Source of the DNA: Aralia elata
Lineage: Eukaryota > Streptophyta > Magnoliopsida > Apiales > Araliaceae
Length of the DNA stretch: 64,000 bases
Reading direction: 5' to 3'
NCBI GenBank assembly: GCA_034770075.1
Contig: CM068382.1
Location: forward strand, 7,954,685 to 8,018,684
Position 1 is the stretch's first letter. Every line of letters starts with the position of its first letter. Positions 1-11,580 of this stretch are shown here, in pieces. The notes under the pieces were generated by a model. The model was not told where the DNA came from. It was given only the letters and a program-made list of their open reading frames with translations, and searched no databases. The translations under genes were made by a program, and so were the position numbers.

Positions 1-1438
1 TTTAGGACCTAATTTTTAGGATGTAATTGTACCCTATATATTGCCTCTGTTTGAGAGAAGAATATTCATTCGAAAATATTATGTAGAAACCTTATTCTCT
101 AACAAATAACACCCAAAAGTTCCAAATAAATTCATAGGTAACTGATCTGCTTCACTTTTTTTAAGGTTTTATTAAAAATCATTATAAACCCCCATTATAA
201 ATAAATAAACATATTATACGAGCATTACCTCACAATCAGTTAGCAAATTGGGGTTATTACAAACCATGCACCACAATACCCAAATGGGAATGGAACAGAT
301 TTGCAAAACTTACGATTACAGCAAGGTAATCTTCAAAATCACAGTGAAGCTCAATATATAACAAATACAATTATTTTAAGAAATTGATATTTTCAGAAGG
401 GAAATTGATATTTCCTCTTCGTATGAATAGTAAGTAGGCCCCACCTTTATGTGACTGAGACCTAATAAAAATATCATTTTTTCCTTGCGAAAATATTAAT
501 TCTTTTATTTTATTGAAAGTTGATGATTCTACTCATATTCTTTGTATGTTAAGGTATATCTGTACCATACCCAAATATAGTTTTTTAAATGACTGACCAA
601 ATTAATAAATAACTTCAAAACTACAATTGTTTTGCAAGTAAAATATATCTTAGGCAGTTAATCCAGTAAAATCCAATAACGAAATGTCAAGATCCAACTC
701 CTTCACAACATGAACAATTACAAGAATACAGTTGCTCGAAGTTAAAAGTTTCAAAAACGTCAAGTGATCGAGTAGATGTAATTCAAGGCGTAGATGTCAA
801 GTGATCGAACTTCATAGGATTCCCATCCCCTTGGATAAAATGATGTTCCCAAGGGCACAATTATATGTGGGAAGATAATATAATATGTGGCAAGTTTAAT
901 TTCTAGCACTTTGTCTCTTTAGTAGGAGGCCCTAAAACACGTTTCCCTTTCACTATATTTAAATAAATTATATTTAATTTCTTTGAATTCTATTATTTGA
1001 CTTTCTTTTTCAACTCCTATCACAAACTTCTTATGCTTTCGGCGGCCAGTTGTTAGGATGTGATACAATACAGTACCAGTAGGATGATATAGTTCTTCCA
1101 TCCCATAAAATGAATACCATTTATAAAATTTGTCAATATTATACAACTATATATTTTTGTTACATCTATATTCCTAAAAATAATATGTAATTAGTTTAGA
1201 AGTGTGTAACGATAATAAAATTATGATAATAAAATAGTTTTTTGTGGAACTGATAGAGTATAGACTTGTTTATTAATTTAAGCAATTCTTTCGAGAACAA
1301 TTTTTAATTTTCTCACTTGAGTTACCCTTTTGGGAGGGGAGGGAGTAGTGTGATTTCAAGTCCCAGCCAGCTAAAAAATATCCAAATTTTGCTCATTAGA
1401 GACAAGGCTATAGCAAGTAACAACAATTAACTTAACCC
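1..1438. other. Intergenic, no gene recognised
   Basis: AT-rich sequence upstream of the first germin-like gene. One open frame of 75 codons on the - strand (919-1146) has no start context or recognisable domain and is not called. I see no RNA gene or complete transposon here. Confidence 0.6.
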
Positions 1439-1446
1439 TATAAATA
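1439..1446 (+). promoter_or_regulatory. TATA box of the first germin-like gene
   Basis: TATAAATA lies 68 bp before the ATG at 1507. The other two GLP genes have TATAAAT at matching places (4133 and 13473), and the surrounding promoter sequence, including a shared motif near TTGNCTCATT, is recognisably alike in all three. This supports descent from one duplicated gene with its promoter. Confidence 0.65.
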
Positions 1447-1506
1447 GGTTGTCAAATAAAGCTAATCATAATCATCAAAAACAAGGTCACATACTATACT
1501 ATAAGC

Positions 1507-2139
1507 ATGGCCACAATCTTATCAAAGCAAGCTCTTCTTTTCACTTATGCAATCTTTGCCTATGTTTGTCATATAGCTCAAGCAACTGACCCAAACATCA
1601 TATCCGACTTCATCGTCCCCGCTAACATAACCACAGTGGATGCAAATTTCTTTACCTTCACCGGATTTCGCACAATTTTTACGACAGAATTCCCATCAGA
1701 ATTTAAGACCACAAAGGCAAACTTGGTAGAATTCCCAGCTCTTAACGGCCAAAGTGTCTCATATTTAATTGTCCAATTCCCCGTAGGTACAGTTAATCCG
1801 CCTCACACTCATCCTCGTTCTTCGGAGCTAATTTACGTGCTTTTAGGTTGTCTCGAGATTGGTTTTATTGACACAAGTAATAAACTCTATACACAAACAC
1901 TCCAAGTTGGGGATATATTTGTTGTTCCTAAGGGATTAGTTCATTATCAGTATAATGCTAATGCTAAAGAGCCTGCCATGGCTTTGACCGCGTTTGGCAG
2001 TGCAAATGGAGGGAAAGTTTCGCTTCCTACGAATTTGTTTGGGAGTGGGATTGATGATGGAGTTCTTGCCAAGTCTTTTAAGACTGATGTAGATACTATT
2101 AAGAAGATCAAGGCTGGTTTGGCAACCAAGGGCGGCTGA
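1507..2139 (+). CDS. GLP: Germin-like protein, copy 1 (subfamily 9-3 type)
   Basis: An intron-less 210-residue secreted cupin. Residues 1-26 form a signal peptide ending near AQA. The germin box carries the metal ligands H100, H102 and E107, and the second box carries H146 (GLVHYQYN). Germins and GLPs form manganese-binding oligomers in the cell wall; some are oxalate oxidases or superoxide dismutases, but activity cannot be assigned from sequence. Like other 9-3-type GLPs it lacks the N-terminal disulphide cysteine pair of true germins. A possible N-glycosylation site is at N40 (NIT). It is the most diverged of the three tandem copies, has an odd cysteine at residue 115 (LLGCLEIG) where the others have serine, and ends in KGG rather than PKA. 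The ATG at 1507 sits 68 bp after a TATA box and directly precedes the signal peptide. Confidence 0.95.
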   Translation: MATILSKQALLFTYAIFAYVCHIAQATDPNIISDFIVPANITTVDANFFTFTGFRTIFTTEFPSEFKTTKANLVEFPALNGQSVSYLIVQFPVGTVNPPHTHPRSSELIYVLLGCLEIGFIDTSNKLYTQTLQVGDIFVVPKGLVHYQYNANAKEPAMALTAFGSANGGKVSLPTNLFGSGIDDGVLAKSFKTDVDTIKKIKAGLATKGG

Positions 2140-2748
2140 GATAAAGATTTTATTTTAATTCCAGAACTAGTTTATCATCCTGTGAGATGCAGGAACATTT
2201 GTATTTAAATTATATTGATAAGAATATTGTAAAAATTTTGATGAACGTATTTTATGAAAACACACATAAAGTTGTTGGTAAAAAGCATTAGTTTTGATCT
2301 TCTTTCAATTCTCCTTAAAGTAATCCTACTATTTTCATTCTAGTGTAGTACTCCATTAAATATGCGAAAGTATAACTTGAAATCAAATTGAACAAGATAA
2401 AATGATACCCCCTTTATTCACCAAAAGTCTTATTTATCAAAAGTTTGTTCGTAACAAGAGAGATTTTTTTATTCGTAATAATATAAAATAAAATAATATC
2501 ATCAAATTTACTATCAAAATTTCTTATAAGTAGTCAATTACAGCATCGTAAAATATTGTGATATTTAATTTGTAGAGATATTATACAAAAATGAAGTTTA
2601 AGTTAGACATGTAATTTACCGAGTATATATAGTCCATATAGTTTAGGGCACAATAGTAACTCAACAACACCAATAATTTCGTCAAACAAACAACAAAGAA
2701 ATGACATGCATAATTGATGGTACGTTTACTCAGTAGAATAATCATAGT

Positions 2749-3001
2749 ACTTTCTCCACTTCAAAATTAGAGATATATTTTGACTTTTTAGAGTCAATTT
2801 ATGAAATTTTAAAACTTAAAATTTATATAATTTCGTTCAAGTTTTAAAAACAACAAATATGATAATTAGTAGTGTTTTATAGTTAGTTTACGATTGTTAT
2901 AATTGTTAAATTAAAACTAAATAACTTCATATCAATTTTGAATTTTAAAATTTTATAAAATTATTTATTAAAATATACTTTTAATTTTGAAACGGAGGTA
3001 C
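2749..3001. mobile_element. Probable Stowaway-like MITE relic
   Basis: About 250 bp of AT-rich DNA with imperfect inverted ends. The left end reads CTCCACTTCAAAATTAGAG and the right end, reverse-complemented, reads CTCCGTTTCAAAATTAAAAG. The CTCCGT-type end and TA-rich flanks fit Tc1/mariner-derived MITEs. The exact boundaries are uncertain. Confidence 0.5.
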
Positions 3002-3124
3002 TACTCAATTTTTGGACAAAGAAATGACATGCACAATACTTTTCGTCAAACAAAGACAACCAAAACTACCCACAAAACAAGCGTTAGACTACAAATAATA
3101 TCTTGAAACTAGTATTAGCGCCTA

Positions 3125-3400
3125 ATATAGTACTCACACTGTTCTTAAATATAACAACAAACTTATAACTTTTAACATTTTAGAGCTAATTTGAGATATT
3201 ATAAATTTTAAAATATATATGATTTATTTATATTTTAAAAATAATAAATCTTGTTGTTAACAGTATTTTTAAAATAGTTTACAAATACACCTAATTATAT
3301 GGATTAAGATTAAATGAATTCATATAAATTTAAAATATTTCAAATTAATTTTAAAAGGTCAAAATTCTTCAACAAAAAGAGTCTAATTAGTCAAATTTTT
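3125..3400. mobile_element. Degenerate MITE, same type as the preceding one
   Basis: A segment of similar AT-rich sequence with long inverted arms: the stretch near 3170-3220 resembles the reverse complement of 3310-3370. It has no coding capacity. Terminal motifs have decayed, so both ends are approximate. Confidence 0.35.
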
Positions 3401-3466
3401 TTGGTTTCTAACAGAAAAAAAAAACTCTTATTTCAATATAGCTAGTAATATGTAAAGACACAATGT

Positions 3467-3805
3467 TTTTAGGTAAAAGTGTAAATGAACCGAGTCCAGC
3501 TGAGTATTGAGTTGTTCAGATTTGGTTCACAAAATTTATCGAGTATAAAATAAAATTTGATTGAGGCTCGTTTAGCTACCGAGTCGAACACGATCTCGAA
3601 TCGAGCCCGAACAATTTGAACTTTTCGAACGAATTTGATTCGAGTATCAATAGAAAATGGCAATTTGAGGAAGTTCGAATAATTTATCGAACTTTAAAAT
3701 TTACTCATATTTGAATCATTTATATGTCAAGTCGAACTCGAATCGAACTTTTAGTCGAGCGAGTACGAATCGAGTCCGAACTGTTTACTCATTTTACAGC
3801 CTTAT
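3467..3805. repeat. GAGTCGAAC-rich interspersed repeat
   Basis: The segment is dense in short related words on both strands (TCGAAC, CGAGT, GAATCGAG), unlike the surrounding AT-rich DNA. It resembles a common plant repeat with self-complementary TCGAGC motifs. I cannot assign it to a transposon class. The remaining DNA to 4130 holds only a short Stowaway-like end (near 3965, CGGAGGGAGT). Confidence 0.4.
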
Positions 3806-4132
3806 TTTTAAGTTTACTATTGTAATTTCATTATCATGCATGCCACCACTATTAAACTATCAACTTAATTATTCCTTTTGAAAGTAAACATGAAACAACA
3901 ATATATTTTTAATATTTGAATAATTTACAAATAAAATTATTTTTATGGGACCGAAGAAGTACTTTCAACGGAGGGAGTTCTATTCCAAGGTTAAGGAGGA
4001 AAGAAAAAAAAGTTACAAATAAAAAATTAGAGGACATGCAAGCATAATTGTGAACATAACGCCAGGCCGGCCTCTAAACCTGCAAATTTGGCTCATTGAA
4101 AAACATGGGGTAACAACCAATAACCAATCCCC

Positions 4133-4139
4133 TATAAAT
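4133..4139 (+). promoter_or_regulatory. TATA box of the second germin-like gene
   Basis: CCTATAAATTGAC lies 88 bp before the ATG at 4221. The same 13 bases occur 91 bp before the third GLP gene, showing that the core promoter was duplicated with the coding region. Confidence 0.65.
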
Positions 4140-4220
4140 TGACTGTCAATTAAGTAGGCTAATCATCCAAATTGGAGTCGATCTTATACCATACTCGAAT
4201 ATATTCCTTATAATCTAGGC

Positions 4221-4850
4221 ATGGCCTCAATCTTGGCAAACCGTGCTCTTCTTTTGATCAGTTGTGCCATATTTGCCTGTGTTTGGATAGCTCAAGCAAG
4301 TGATCCAGACATCCTATCCGACTTCATAGTCCCCGCTAACACCACCACTGTTGATGGAAACTTGTTTACCTTCACCGGATTTCGTACAATATTAACCTCA
4401 GATTTCCCAACAACCTTCAAGGTCACAAAGGCTAGCTTGGCCGAATTCCCTGCCCTTAATGGCCAGAGTGTCTCATATGCTGTTCTCCAATTCCCCGTAG
4501 GCGCGGTTAACCCGCCCCACACCCACCCTCGTGCTTCGGAGCTACTTTTCGTAGTGGGAGGGAGTCTTGAGGTTGGTTTTATTGACACTACTAACAAACT
4601 CTATACACAAACGCTCCAACTTGGGGATATTTTTGTGTTTCCAAAGGGATTGGTTCATTATCAGTACAATGCTGATCCTAAGGAGCCTGCCATGGCTGTG
4701 TCCGCGTTTGGCAGTGCAAGTGTTGGGACAGTTTCGGTTCCTACAACGTTGTTTGGGACTGGTGTTGATGTTGGAATTCTTGCCAAGTCTTTCAAAACTG
4801 ATGTACCTACCATTCAGAAGATCAAGGCTGGTTTGGCACCTAAGGCCTAA
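4221..4850 (+). CDS. GLP: Germin-like protein, copy 2 (subfamily 9-3 type)
   Basis: An intron-less 209-residue apoplastic cupin. The signal peptide ends near residue 26 (AQA), and the mature protein starts SDPDILSDF. Metal ligands are H100, H102, E107 and H146. N40 (NTT) could be glycosylated. As in copy 1, the germin disulphide cysteines are absent. From about codon 61 to the stop this gene matches copy 3 almost base for base (about nine differences in roughly 450 bp), whereas the first 60 codons and both flanks differ much more, which suggests gene conversion. The family is wall-associated and often induced by stress or pathogens; its enzymatic activity cannot be told from sequence. Confidence 0.96.
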   Translation: MASILANRALLLISCAIFACVWIAQASDPDILSDFIVPANTTTVDGNLFTFTGFRTILTSDFPTTFKVTKASLAEFPALNGQSVSYAVLQFPVGAVNPPHTHPRASELLFVVGGSLEVGFIDTTNKLYTQTLQLGDIFVFPKGLVHYQYNADPKEPAMAVSAFGSASVGTVSVPTTLFGTGVDVGILAKSFKTDVPTIQKIKAGLAPKA

Positions 4851-6190
4851 GATAGAGATTTTCTACTATTTTAATCTAATAATGTTTCTTTAACAATGAA
4901 ATTTTATTCAGCTTGTTTGTGATGATAATAATTGAATAAACTTTATTTTTTTTAATTATCTTGTAATGATTTTTGATCAAATATCAAATGATATGTTATG
5001 ACACAAATTAAAATGAAAAATAACGATCTTTAATTAATATATAGAGATTTATACACAAATGAAACTTGTTCCAAGAAACTAGACTGAACTCAATTTTCCC
5101 CAATGAATCATTTAATTAATATCATTCTTCTTGCACTAAATTAATTATTTAGAATTGCCAACAGAAAATCACTAATAATTTATATAATCATTTTTCAAAT
5201 AATTATATAGCATACTTACATGTAAGGTTTTGTGAATTGTTTAGATTTCTCGGCCAAGGTGCTGTAATTCCTGTTGAATATGACATTGAGTACTATCTGT
5301 ATCCATGCCTTATTTTAGATCAATTGGATTAAAGAAGGAATAAAAACCAACTTGTGTGCAGTCAAATCTGTTTTGCATGTTTGTTACGTACAGATTCGGG
5401 CCATAGTCGTTTAACAGTGTTAATGCAAAGTTCCTTCACTACCTAGAAATTACAAATAATAAGCGAGTTCTTTAAAGAACATGTTCTGAGAGAGAGATTC
5501 TTTCATAGAGTGCAATGTGATAATTCTGATCGAGTTCAGTATGCAATATGAAATAATCTTTTCTGTGCCAGGCAGTCTTTCTTTGGGCATTGGTTTCCTT
5601 TAAATTTTATGTCATTGAGTTGAGTACTAATGTTACGTTTGGATTGAAAGAATTGAATAAGTGAATGAATGAAATAAAGAAAAGAATAGAATGGAGAATA
5701 GAATGATTACCGCATAAGCGTGGGCGAAGAAAGATTACCGCGCCCTAGTATGAATAGTCATTCTAGTGGGAACTTCATTTATCAGTTTTAATGAGGTTCA
5801 TACCAATATTTATTCACCAAATTCTGAAATTTATCGAAAAAACAAATAAAGGAACGAAATTTGCATTCCACTCTATATTATACATATCCCGCTTTATAGT
5901 AAGATTATACTGTTATTGTTGTAACAGATATATTTAAACATAATTCTTTGACAAATAATAATATTTAGTTTTAAAAGTCGATAATTAAATGAACTTTTTA
6001 GTGGGTTTAACAAAATTAATGCTTTCCCTACCTTAATCCCAAATTTTTATTTTGGTGGACGTTTTCTAGAGGCTCACCAATGACCAATCTAGGGGAGCAA
6101 AAAACTCCATGTGAGGTTCATAGCAGGAATAACGATAGTATATCAATTATATATATTACAAATATTTATTTTTTTGGAGTTTCGTTGATA
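4851..6190. other. Intergenic, no gene recognised
   Basis: 3' flank of the second germin-like gene followed by AT-rich DNA. Sequence near 5635-5890 has the look of an old non-coding repeat (ATTGAATAAGTGAATGAATG run), but I cannot define its ends. No RNA gene was seen. Confidence 0.5.
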
Positions 6191-9100
6191 AGTATTGTGA
6201 CGCCCCAAAATCCGGATACTTGAAACCCGTATTAGTGCTACACAATACCATACCTTCAAACTACTTAATATATTACAAACTTAAAAATTATATCAGAGTT
6301 GTCTAATCCCTACGACGACCTTTAAAGTACATTATTACATGATAGATATTATATTATCACAATACTAAAGTCTAGATATTATAAATAACACCTTATACTT
6401 AATCCTTCAGCTTTTTCTTTCTCTTGTCCTTGCCAGAGCCTTCTGGTCGATCACACTTAGCTGAAAACATTTAATTTAAAGCAAGAATGAACATTTAATT
6501 GCTCAGCAAGTAATAACAATTAATAAACATTAGCTGAAAGAAGTAAATATTTTCTTTGACGACTACTTCTACAACGAATCAATAGTTGTGAAGTCATTTG
6601 AAACAGTTCTTAATAACATATCAAATCGTTTACAATTTTTGAAACAACGTAGTGACTTTGAATGTTGAGCGGTCAATTGACCATGATATTTTCAAGTTTG
6701 AAAAGGTTTGTACAGAAATTCATCTGCAAACCGTCTGGCTTACGGACCAGGAGGGTGATCAGCCCCGTTGTGCCCTGTATTGATCAACACTACATGCTAG
6801 AACGACATTTTAGTTCATCATCACCGCCTTTGGCGCATAAAAGTTTCTCATTTCGGGTTGTTCATATTCAGTCTGGAGTTCTAACTAAAGCAATTTAGTT
6901 GGACGACTTTATCATAAACAATCATATTCAATAATACATTCCAAACTATGTCTAGCCGAATCAAATAGCTTAAACAACCATTAAATTATGTGTCCATATC
7001 GAAATTTAATAGTACGTATCAAAACTTATCATGTAAAAAAATTTCGAATTTACGATAATTATAATAATTTGTACAAGTGAGGACACTTGCACAAAGAACA
7101 GAACAATTTTGATTATAAATGCATCACATGAGACAATATCGAGATATTTGAAATCAGTAGATAGCTTGAATAAAGTTCAAGAATACTTGCACATTAAAAG
7201 AGTATTGAAACTTGCAGAACATATGGATCCATTGCATAAAGTAAATGCAAGGGTTAAGATAATTGCTCAATATAAATTTGAGTAAGGTTAGAGAACTTGC
7301 CTTGTTCGTCGATTACTGCTACGCAGTCTAATTTATTCTCTTATGAAAGACCTATCATTTATAAGTTTGATCTTTCAATCAGCATAACATATTATAATTC
7401 ATTTAGTCACATAATTCAAATACTAGATACTACAATAAATCATTAGTAATATTATCATCTTTTGATAATAGTCTATCACATAACCATCATCTTTAAACTC
7501 CCCTTAATATCAAAAAAGATTTCATCACTTCTTAACATTATTAATCACATAATAATATTTTATTCCCTTTTCAATATTATTAGCTACCTAATAATATATT
7601 ATTCATTCACAAGTATTATTAATTATTTAATAATATATTACTCACCTCATAATATTATTAATTATTTAATAATATCTTATTTAAATACTAATATTATTAA
7701 TAATTAAAAAATATTTTAATCATTTATAAATAATTTAATATAATTGTTTATCTCTTACTATTTAATTCATTTAACACACATATCATGTTATTCATATAAC
7801 ATTTTATTAAAAATAACCAAAATACCCTTATGAAGTTTTTATACATCATATATTGATCATTAATCAATAAAATCACATTAACAAGTTTTACAACTTAATA
7901 TAACTTAATTTACTCATTTATTCTTAACTTAATCATAGGAATTAAAAATACCAAATCAAGTTATTATTTTTTTATCTTCTGAAGAAACTTAATATATAAT
8001 ATTTTAGTGACAACATAATTTTTCTGCAATTATCTAAATTCGTTTCGTATTTTTTAAGTGTTTAGAACAGTCCGAAATTATTACAATTATCATAAATTAT
8101 CCTTTCATTCCAAAATTATGACATTTACACGATAGTCTCTTCTTATCAAAACCTAGCTGTTGTAAAAATTTCACATATTTTTGAGTTGTATTTTAGGAGT
8201 TATTACAGTTTAGTTCCAAAAACGCACTTTCTTATAAAAGCCATAACTCTCATTCTATACATCAACATATTACCATCTTTGGAGAGGATCTTAATAACTC
8301 AGTATACTAACATTCCATAAAATATCAGAATTTTTAGAGCAACTAAATTAGCCGAAACTGCCCATGATACAAACTGACACGTGACAGTTTTAACCTACAG
8401 TTTTTATTCCACCCGCTTGGACTGTTTTACCAAAATAGTTGTCATGGCTTCTTCAGTTAGTATATTTGAGTTCTACCACTTGAGTTTAATAACTAACTCA
8501 TAAATCTAACACCTCTCTTTTACGGATCACAAAATTAATGTACAGATTTAAAATGGTAAAGATCCAAAATGAACTGAAATTAGAGCTTTTTAAGTCCAAA
8601 AATTATTTTTGTTCTTCTTTGCTATTCAAGCTTATCAACACTTAAAATGGTATGATCTAAACTTGAAATACTATATAACATGAAGATCTAGTGTTCTAAG
8701 GTTTAAAAATATAAACTCATTATTTGATTCAAAACAACCACAATAAAACACAAGAAACTAATTAGGATTTTAGTTTAGTAAAATTTTAAACCTTTGTCTT
8801 GGATGTTCTCCTCCTTCTTCCAATGTATGAAACTTGAAGGCACAAAACTATCCTCTCCTCCTCTTAGAACTCAGTAGCTCCCTTCCATCTCTATCTCAAA
8901 TATTTTGTGTTTTCTTGCTTTTAGAAACTTAGGACATGAAAAATGAAGTAAACTTACTATCAAGTGAAATGGGTCTTATTTATAGCCTTGGAAATGTATA
9001 CATATAACTCATGTATGTATACATACATAATTGCAAATCTCCCATTTTTCCAAGTCATCCCCTAAATTGTGGCTCTCACATTTATTTTGCTAGCCTAACT

Positions 9101-9319
9101 GGGGAACAAGGCTAGGGATTTTATTTTATTTTAGGTTAGGTTAGGTGGGTGGGTGAGCTAGGCTTTGAAAAAAAATAAATAAACCATGTGCTACCTCCTC
9201 TCTTGCTTGCCCGGATCATTCATCCATTATTTGCCTCATTTTTAATTTTCTTTATTTACTTAATTTGCTACATTTAGCTTCTAGAAATTCCATCCCAACA
9301 TGAGCTAGTGTTTGGGCCA

Positions 9320-9328
9320 TTCCTTTTA
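9320..9328. repeat. Left target-site duplication of gene-capturing MULE copy 1
   Basis: TTCCTTTTA is repeated exactly at 12038-12046, immediately outside the two element ends. A 9-bp duplication is the hallmark of Mutator-like insertion. Confidence 0.85.
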
Positions 9329-9693
9329 GGGCTCTTTACAGAAATATACAACAATTAGTAAAAAAATACAAGAATAGTGCACTAATAAAATAATTACATG
9401 CATTAACAAAATAATTACAAAAAGAGTGCATCAAGAATAAACCCATTAAATCATTATCCCTTAAATTAAGGAGAACTATAATCACCCTATTTACTCCTCT
9501 CTATTTAATGACATCCACTATTTATTTTCGACATCCTCTTTCTTTCTCTACTTTTTCTCATCATTATTTCTGTCATTCTTCCCTCTCTACTTGGAAAGAC
9601 CACACTACCAGTACACCACTCAATTTTCTCTCTCATCTCACTTTTTCTTCCTCTGGTTGTCTCATTACCAAAATTAAAAAAAAATCAGAAAAA

Positions 9694-9856
9694 TGAGTGA
9701 AGAAGCCGCCGCGGATCGGAGCTGGAGCTCTGGTTGTCAAGGACGATCGGAAGCCCTCATCGGCGGCATCTCCGCCTTCCTCCGGTAAGAAAGTCATCAT
9801 CAAGAGCGCCGATATGAAGGACGACATGCAAATGGAGGCTGTGGACATTGCAGTCG
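9694..9856 (+). pseudogene. Captured fragment of a cytoplasmic dynein light chain gene
   Basis: The ATG at 9694 opens MSEEA. After a small frameshift the reading continues (frame of 9697) as GAGALVVKDDRKPSSA, then KKVIIKSADMKDDMQ and EAVDIA. This is the N-terminal part of the plant LC8/LC6-type dynein light chain, which normally continues to a C-terminal beta-strand region that is missing here. The homology stops at VDIA, probably near an exon end, and unrelated sequence follows. The 5' pyrimidine-rich leader (about 9510-9690) may have been captured too. The frame is broken and truncated, so it should not make a working light chain. Confidence 0.8.
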
Positions 9857-9988
9857 GCGTACTCCAGTATATATCTACCCCCTCGCCTCGACTCCCGTGA
9901 GAGAGTGCAGGGTTGGGGCTGGGCAGTATATGACCAAATCTCTCTCTCCTTCATGTCAAATAACCAAATTAGCAACAGTGTATAATTC

Positions 9989-10180
9989 CTTGGTGGAGCT
10001 TTTGATGTTGGGTCCCTTGTGGAAAAAATATTTGGGTAACTTGTTGGGAACCAAGCAGTTGTTTTGAAAATATATGATATTACCAACTCTTCTGATCCTC
10101 TAATCATGTATGGGCGTGAATATTAAGATGGTGACACCAACAACATGGACAGGAATCACTATGGCATTCCATTCTTTGTG
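9989..10180 (+). pseudogene. Captured fragment of a CHASE-domain histidine kinase (cytokinin receptor type)
   Basis: Read in one frame the segment gives LGGAFDVGSLVEKIFG, a stop, LVGNQAVVLKIYDITN, SSDPLIMYGREY, another stop, then DGDTNNMDRNHYG. This closely resembles the CHASE ligand-binding domain of plant AHK2/3/4 cytokinin receptors, which have the same FDVESLVE...NQA...VYDITN...DPL.MYG order. Two in-frame stops and the loss of everything on both sides make it a fragment. It lies between the dynein and arogenate dehydratase fragments inside MULE copy 1, so at least three donor genes were sampled. Confidence 0.8.
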
Positions 10181-10218
10181 ATTGGTTTATTAATTGGATA
10201 TATGATATATGATGTTGT

Positions 10219-10305
10219 ACCCGCCGCGGATTCGTTGTAGGCTCCGGGAACGCCTTGGTAAGCGATACGAAGTGTTAGTCGTGCATCGGCGCCGGAAAAA
10301 GTTCA
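10219..10305 (-). pseudogene. Captured fragment of an arogenate/prephenate dehydratase gene
   Basis: The - strand reads SGADARLTLRIAYQGVPGAY followed by NESAAG. The core RIAYQGVPGAY..SAA is the start of the catalytic domain of plant arogenate dehydratases (phenylalanine synthesis in plastids). Only about 25 codons remain, with a stop just upstream. It is oriented opposite to the other two captured fragments in this MULE. Confidence 0.8.
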
Positions 10306-10469
10306 GCAACTGTGAGAACTACTTAACTGGCTAAAATCGCGAGTTTACTCGGACGAGTCAATGGAGATGAAGATCTTTGTTGATTTGAATGCATTTTAGT
10401 TTTGTATTATTTTTTTTTGGGGAGATTATTTGTTTTGATTGTTGTAATGAAACTGTGAAAGCAAGAGAA

Positions 10470-11580
10470 AGTTGGTTTGGCTATCAATTGTACTATGGGA
10501 AAAAAATTATAATAGATTTTTTATAATTAATTGGTACTTTTGTATGAAGGTTTGGTTACCAACTGTACTATATGAAAAAAAAATTATAATAGATTTGTTA
10601 AACAGCTACCAAATGCAGTATGAAAAAAAAATTATAAATAGATTTTTTATAATTAATTGGTAACCCAATAAAACTGATTTGGTTACCTTTGTATGAAAGT
10701 TTGGTTACCAACTGTACTATAGAAAAAAAAATCTATAATAGATTTGTTATAATTAATTGGTAACCTAATAAAACTGAATTGGTTACCTTTGTATGAATGT
10801 TTAGCTACCAAATGCAGTATGAAAAAAAATTATAAATAGATTTTTATAATTAATCGGTAACCCAATAAAACTGATTTGATTATTTTGGTTTGGTTACCAA
10901 CTGTACTATAGAAAAAAAAATCTATAATAGATTTGTTATAATTAATTTATAACCCAATAAAACTGAATTAGTTACGTTTGTATGAATATTTAGCTACCAA
11001 ATGCAGTATGAAAAAAAATTGTAATAGATTTTTTATAATTAATTAGTAACCCAATAAAACTGAATTGGTTACATTTATATGAATGTTTGGTTACCAATAG
11101 CACTACAAAAAAAATTCTATTATAGATTTTTTATCATTAATTGGTAATCCAATAAAATTGAGTTGGTTACCTTTGTGTGAAGGATTGGCTACCAACTGCG
11201 GTATGAAAAAAAATTATAATAGATTTTTTATAATTAATTAGTAACCCAATAAAACTGAATTGGTTACCTTTATATGAATGTTTGGTTACCAACAACACTA
11301 CGAAAAAAAAATTAGTAACCAATAAAACCATATTTAAAATAATTTTTTTTGGTTACCCACAAAAACTAAAATGGTTACTTTTGTATAAAGGTTTTGCTAC
11401 CAACTGCACTATATTGAAAATAATTTTATTTAGAAAAGGTTATTTATAAGTAACTGCAATATATTCAAAATAGTTTTTTTTACCCACAAAAACTAAAATG
11501 ATTACTTTTAAATAAAAGTTTGACTACCAAGAGCACCATATTCAAAAATAATTTTATTTTTAAAAAGTAATTTAGGTAAA
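10470..11580. repeat. Minisatellite array of MULE copy 1, about 97-100-bp units
   Basis: About eleven diverged units start near 10478, 10552, 10603, 10703, 10802, 10891, 10991, 11089, 11186, 11283, 11396 and 11521; the middle ones are spaced 89-100 bp. Units tend to alternate between a form with GGTTACCAACTGTACTATAG and a form with AGCTACCAAATGCAGTATG, giving a dimeric order. Each unit carries GGTTACC and, about 55 bp on, its inverse GGTAACC, with AT-rich DNA between. The units before 11330 are well kept; those nearer end B are degenerate. Confidence 0.85.

Noticed and set aside
919..1146. 75-codon open frame on the - strand
   Set aside because: No start context, splice partners or recognisable family; chance frame in AT-rich DNA.
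4292..4597. 101-codon open frame antisense to the second germin-like gene, with a similar one at 13737-13940
   Set aside because: They mirror the GLP coding strand and have no domain; they are shadows of the real genes.
7462..7707. 81-codon open frame rich in Ile, Asn and Tyr
   Set aside because: Made from AT-rich low-complexity DNA inside the solo LTR; composition is not that of a protein.
10470..11580. Regular repeats that might look like a CRISPR array
   Set aside because: Units of about 100 bp are diverged and lack unique spacers; they are a minisatellite inside a transposon in a plant genome.
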